From Tianweitania sp. UT-5YL-CI-8 (GTDB lineage: Bacteria; Pseudomonadota; Alphaproteobacteria; Rhizobiales; Rhizobiaceae), in assembly GCF_030010215.1 (NCBI RefSeq), contig NZ_JASCRR010000003.1, positions 124,001-188,000 on the forward strand: a stretch of 64,000 bases of DNA, in the 5' to 3' direction. This document shows positions 62,509-64,000 of this stretch, piece after piece (within the stretch, counting starts at the first letter, position 1; the number at the start of each line of letters is the position of its first letter). The notes beneath the pieces are model-generated. The model had not been told where the DNA came from and did not search any database. It worked only from the letters and a program-made list of their open reading frames with translations. A program made the translations under genes and the position numbers.

Positions 62509-63531
62509 GTGGAAAGCCCTGATAACAAACAAAAACCTAGATATTTCAAGGCTCCCATTTTTGCCATTGCGCCGATGATCGACTGGACCGATCGGCATTG
62601 TCGGTTTTTTCACCGGCAGTTGACGACGCGCGCGTTGCTTTACACCGAAATGGTGGTCGCCGACGCGATCCTGCATGGGCCGCGCGACCGGTTGCTTGGC
62701 TTTGACGCCTGCGAGCATCCCGTGGCACTCCAGCTTGGCGGTTCCGATCCGGAAAAACTCGCTAAGGCCGCCCGCATCGGCGCGGAATACGGTTACGATG
62801 AGATCAATCTCAACGTCGGATGCCCATCCGACCGCGTGCAGTCCGGTACGTTCGGCGCTTGCCTGATGCGCACGCCCGACGTGGTTGGCGCTTGCGTCGC
62901 TGCAATGAAGGCTTCCGTCACAATCCCGGTCACGGTGAAATGCCGCATCGGCGTCGACGATCAGGACCCTGAAACGGCGCTCGATACCGTTGCGGAAACC
63001 GTGTTCGCGGCGGGCGCAGATGCCTTGTGGGTGCATGCGCGAAAAGCCTGGCTGCAGGGTCTGAGCCCGAAGGAAAACCGCGAAATTCCACCGCTGGATT
63101 ATCATCGGGTGCATAGGCTGAAAATGGCGTATCCCAACAAATTCATTGGCATAAACGGTGGATTTCACACGCTTGATGAGGTGAAGTCACAGCTCTTGGT
63201 AATGGATGGGGTTATGATGGGCCGCACCGCATACCAGACCCCGGCGATACTCTCTGGCGTAGATGCTATGCTTGCCGGTCGAACGCCAGAGGACATAAAT
63301 TTGCCGGCACTGATCGACAGCATGGCAGCCTATGCCGATCGTCATGTCGCATCGGGCGGACGCCTTGGGCATGTGACGCGACACATGGTCGGCCTGTTTC
63401 AGGGACGCCCCGGTGCGCGCCGCTACCGCCAGATCCTGTCGATGGAGGCGAACCGCCCTGACGCTGGCTCGGATGTCCTGCGCGAGGCTTTTGCCGCAAT
63501 CGACCTCAGCGTTGCGGAAGAGGCTGCCTGA
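62509..63531 (+). CDS. dusA: tRNA-dihydrouridine(20/20a) synthase DusA
   Basis: 340-residue flavoenzyme that reduces U20/U20a in tRNA D-loops. Start GTG at 62509 with AGGAGA eight bases upstream. Motifs: FAIAPMIDWTDRHCRFF, ALQLGGSDPEKLAKAARIGA, NLNVGCPSDRVQSGTFGACL with catalytic Cys about 105, VKCRIGVDD and ALWVHARKAWLQGLSPKENR. Length is normal, so insertion of the element left a working gene, but the first 18-20 codons are AT-rich and charged (ESPDNKQKPRYFK) and probably come from the element end. Confidence 0.95.
   Translation: MESPDNKQKPRYFKAPIFAIAPMIDWTDRHCRFFHRQLTTRALLYTEMVVADAILHGPRDRLLGFDACEHPVALQLGGSDPEKLAKAARIGAEYGYDEINLNVGCPSDRVQSGTFGACLMRTPDVVGACVAAMKASVTIPVTVKCRIGVDDQDPETALDTVAETVFAAGADALWVHARKAWLQGLSPKENREIPPLDYHRVHRLKMAYPNKFIGINGGFHTLDEVKSQLLVMDGVMMGRTAYQTPAILSGVDAMLAGRTPEDINLPALIDSMAAYADRHVASGGRLGHVTRHMVGLFQGRPGARRYRQILSMEANRPDAGSDVLREAFAAIDLSVAEEAA
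62569..62601. other. Right attachment site region (attR) within dusA
   Basis: Codons for APMIDWTDRHC at the 5' end of dusA, the place where dusA-specific integrases are known to recombine. The exact crossover cannot be fixed because I find no matching copy at the left end in this window. Confidence 0.5.
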
Positions 63532-63560
63532 GCGCCCGGTCGGCGGATGCGGGCCGCGCA

Positions 63561-64000
63561 TCAATCCCGCAGGATCATTCGGTCGCCGCGCACGTCGAAG
63601 CCGGACAGGCTGCCGATGAAGTTCATGCCGAGCAGGCTCTGGCCCAGCATGCCGGCCTCTGCCACCAGCAACGGCAGCCGCTCACGCTCGATCTCACCGA
63701 CCGCTACTTTGTCGGCGGTGATCCGTGCTGCCTGAGCGCGGCCGTTGGCGGTGTAGATCGGCACGTTGTAGTTCAAGGTCTTGGGATCGTAGCCCGCCGC
63801 GGCAGCATCTGCCGCCGTCAGGACCGTTGTGGTTGCACCGGTGTCGACCATGGCGCGGATCGTCGTGTCGTTGATCAGTATGCGCGCCTCGAAATGGCCA
63901 TTTGGAGCTTTTTCGAGCGTTACGGAAATCCGGCCGTCGCTGTCGGTGACGGAAAGCGGGCTGCCGGGCACGAAGCCGGCGGTGAGACGGCTTGCGACGT
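63561..64000 (-). CDS. Retropepsin-like aspartic protease (TIGR02281 type), cut by window edge
   Basis: The frame is open from the stop at 63561 to the right edge; at least 146 residues of the C-terminal domain are present. Aspartic protease motif TIRAMVDTGATTTVLTAADA with the active D-T-G, then ITADKVAVGEIERERLPLLV and LGQSLLGMNFIGSLSGFDVR. These single-domain membrane-anchored clan AA proteases are chromosomal genes often next to dusA in Hyphomicrobiales. It converges with dusA, 29 bp apart. Confidence 0.88.
   Translation of the reverse strand, partial: VASRLTAGFVPGSPLSVTDSDGRISVTLEKAPNGHFEARILINDTTIRAMVDTGATTTVLTAADAAAAGYDPKTLNYNVPIYTANGRAQAARITADKVAVGEIERERLPLLVAEAGMLGQSLLGMNFIGSLSGFDVRGDRMILRD

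Noticed and set aside
1-64000. CRISPR arrays, tRNA or rRNA genes
   Set aside because: No regularly spaced repeats of CRISPR type and no cloverleaf or rRNA-like stretches were seen; the element targets a protein gene (dusA), not a tRNA.

Overview
The window looks like high-GC alphaproteobacterial DNA, most likely from Hyphomicrobiales (Rhizobiales). The reasons are the tRNA-dihydrouridine synthase A gene (dusA) beside a retropepsin-like aspartic protease, the trb-type ICE backbone (RlxS/DUF3363 relaxase, TraG, S26-type TraF, DUF736, DUF2840, RepA, DUF2285, ArdC, ParB-like), an IS630 transposase remnant and several AraC regulators. I see no rRNA, tRNA or CRISPR array.

Left part (1-30.1 kb) is a mixed accessory region rich in envelope and stress genes. 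It holds an RND efflux pair (permease cut by the window edge) facing an AraC regulator. A minus-strand set follows: BOF protein, HdeD-like protein, lipoprotein, L,D-transpeptidase, glycine-betaine-type binding protein and MliC-like protein. Around 6.7-7.8 kb are a decayed IS630 transposase and two diverged ~100 bp repeats. From 9.8 to 18.5 kb lies a likely amidohydrolysis/uptake cluster: two tandem Tat-exported M14/AstE-like hydrolases, an AbgT transporter, an M20 peptidase and a DASS-type carrier. From 18.5 to 24.6 kb come a decayed and an intact AI-2E-family protein, a glycine-zipper lipoprotein whose Shine-Dalgarno can pair with two upstream anti-SD copies, DUF1269, a membrane alpha/beta hydrolase and a second HdeD protein. 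From 24.9 to 30.1 kb are three AraC genes, two of them start-stop overlapping paralogues, and an unusual cytochrome P450 with an export signal and no recognisable acid-alcohol pair.

Right part (30.3-62.5 kb) is an integrative element inserted in the 5' end of dusA. From the integrase leftward, nearly all on the minus strand: integrase, ArdC, DUF2958, cargo (GST with divergent TetR), ParB-like, small hypotheticals, DUF4326, a 1447-residue methyltransferase/Strawberry-notch helicase, Toprim protein, DUF2493, cargo (methyltransferase, hydrolase), SSB, I78 inhibitor lipoprotein, XRE regulator, DUF2285 regulators, excisionase-like HTH, RepA with an array of palindromes, DUF2840, TraF, DUF736, lytic transglycosylase, relaxase, VapBC, TraG, a ribbon-helix-helix protein and TraC/TraD remnants. 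No trb mating-pair genes are present where they normally follow. Three backbone genes carry single frameshifts. The element therefore looks able to be processed and mobilised but not to build its own conjugation channel.

The least explained signals are the exported P450, a structured leader shared by the helicase, parB-like and ardC genes with a hairpin that changes sequence but keeps pairing, the double anti-SD switch at 19.35-19.41 kb, the palindrome array beside repA, and an 81-codon ORF that overlaps both the transglycosylase stop and the relaxase start.
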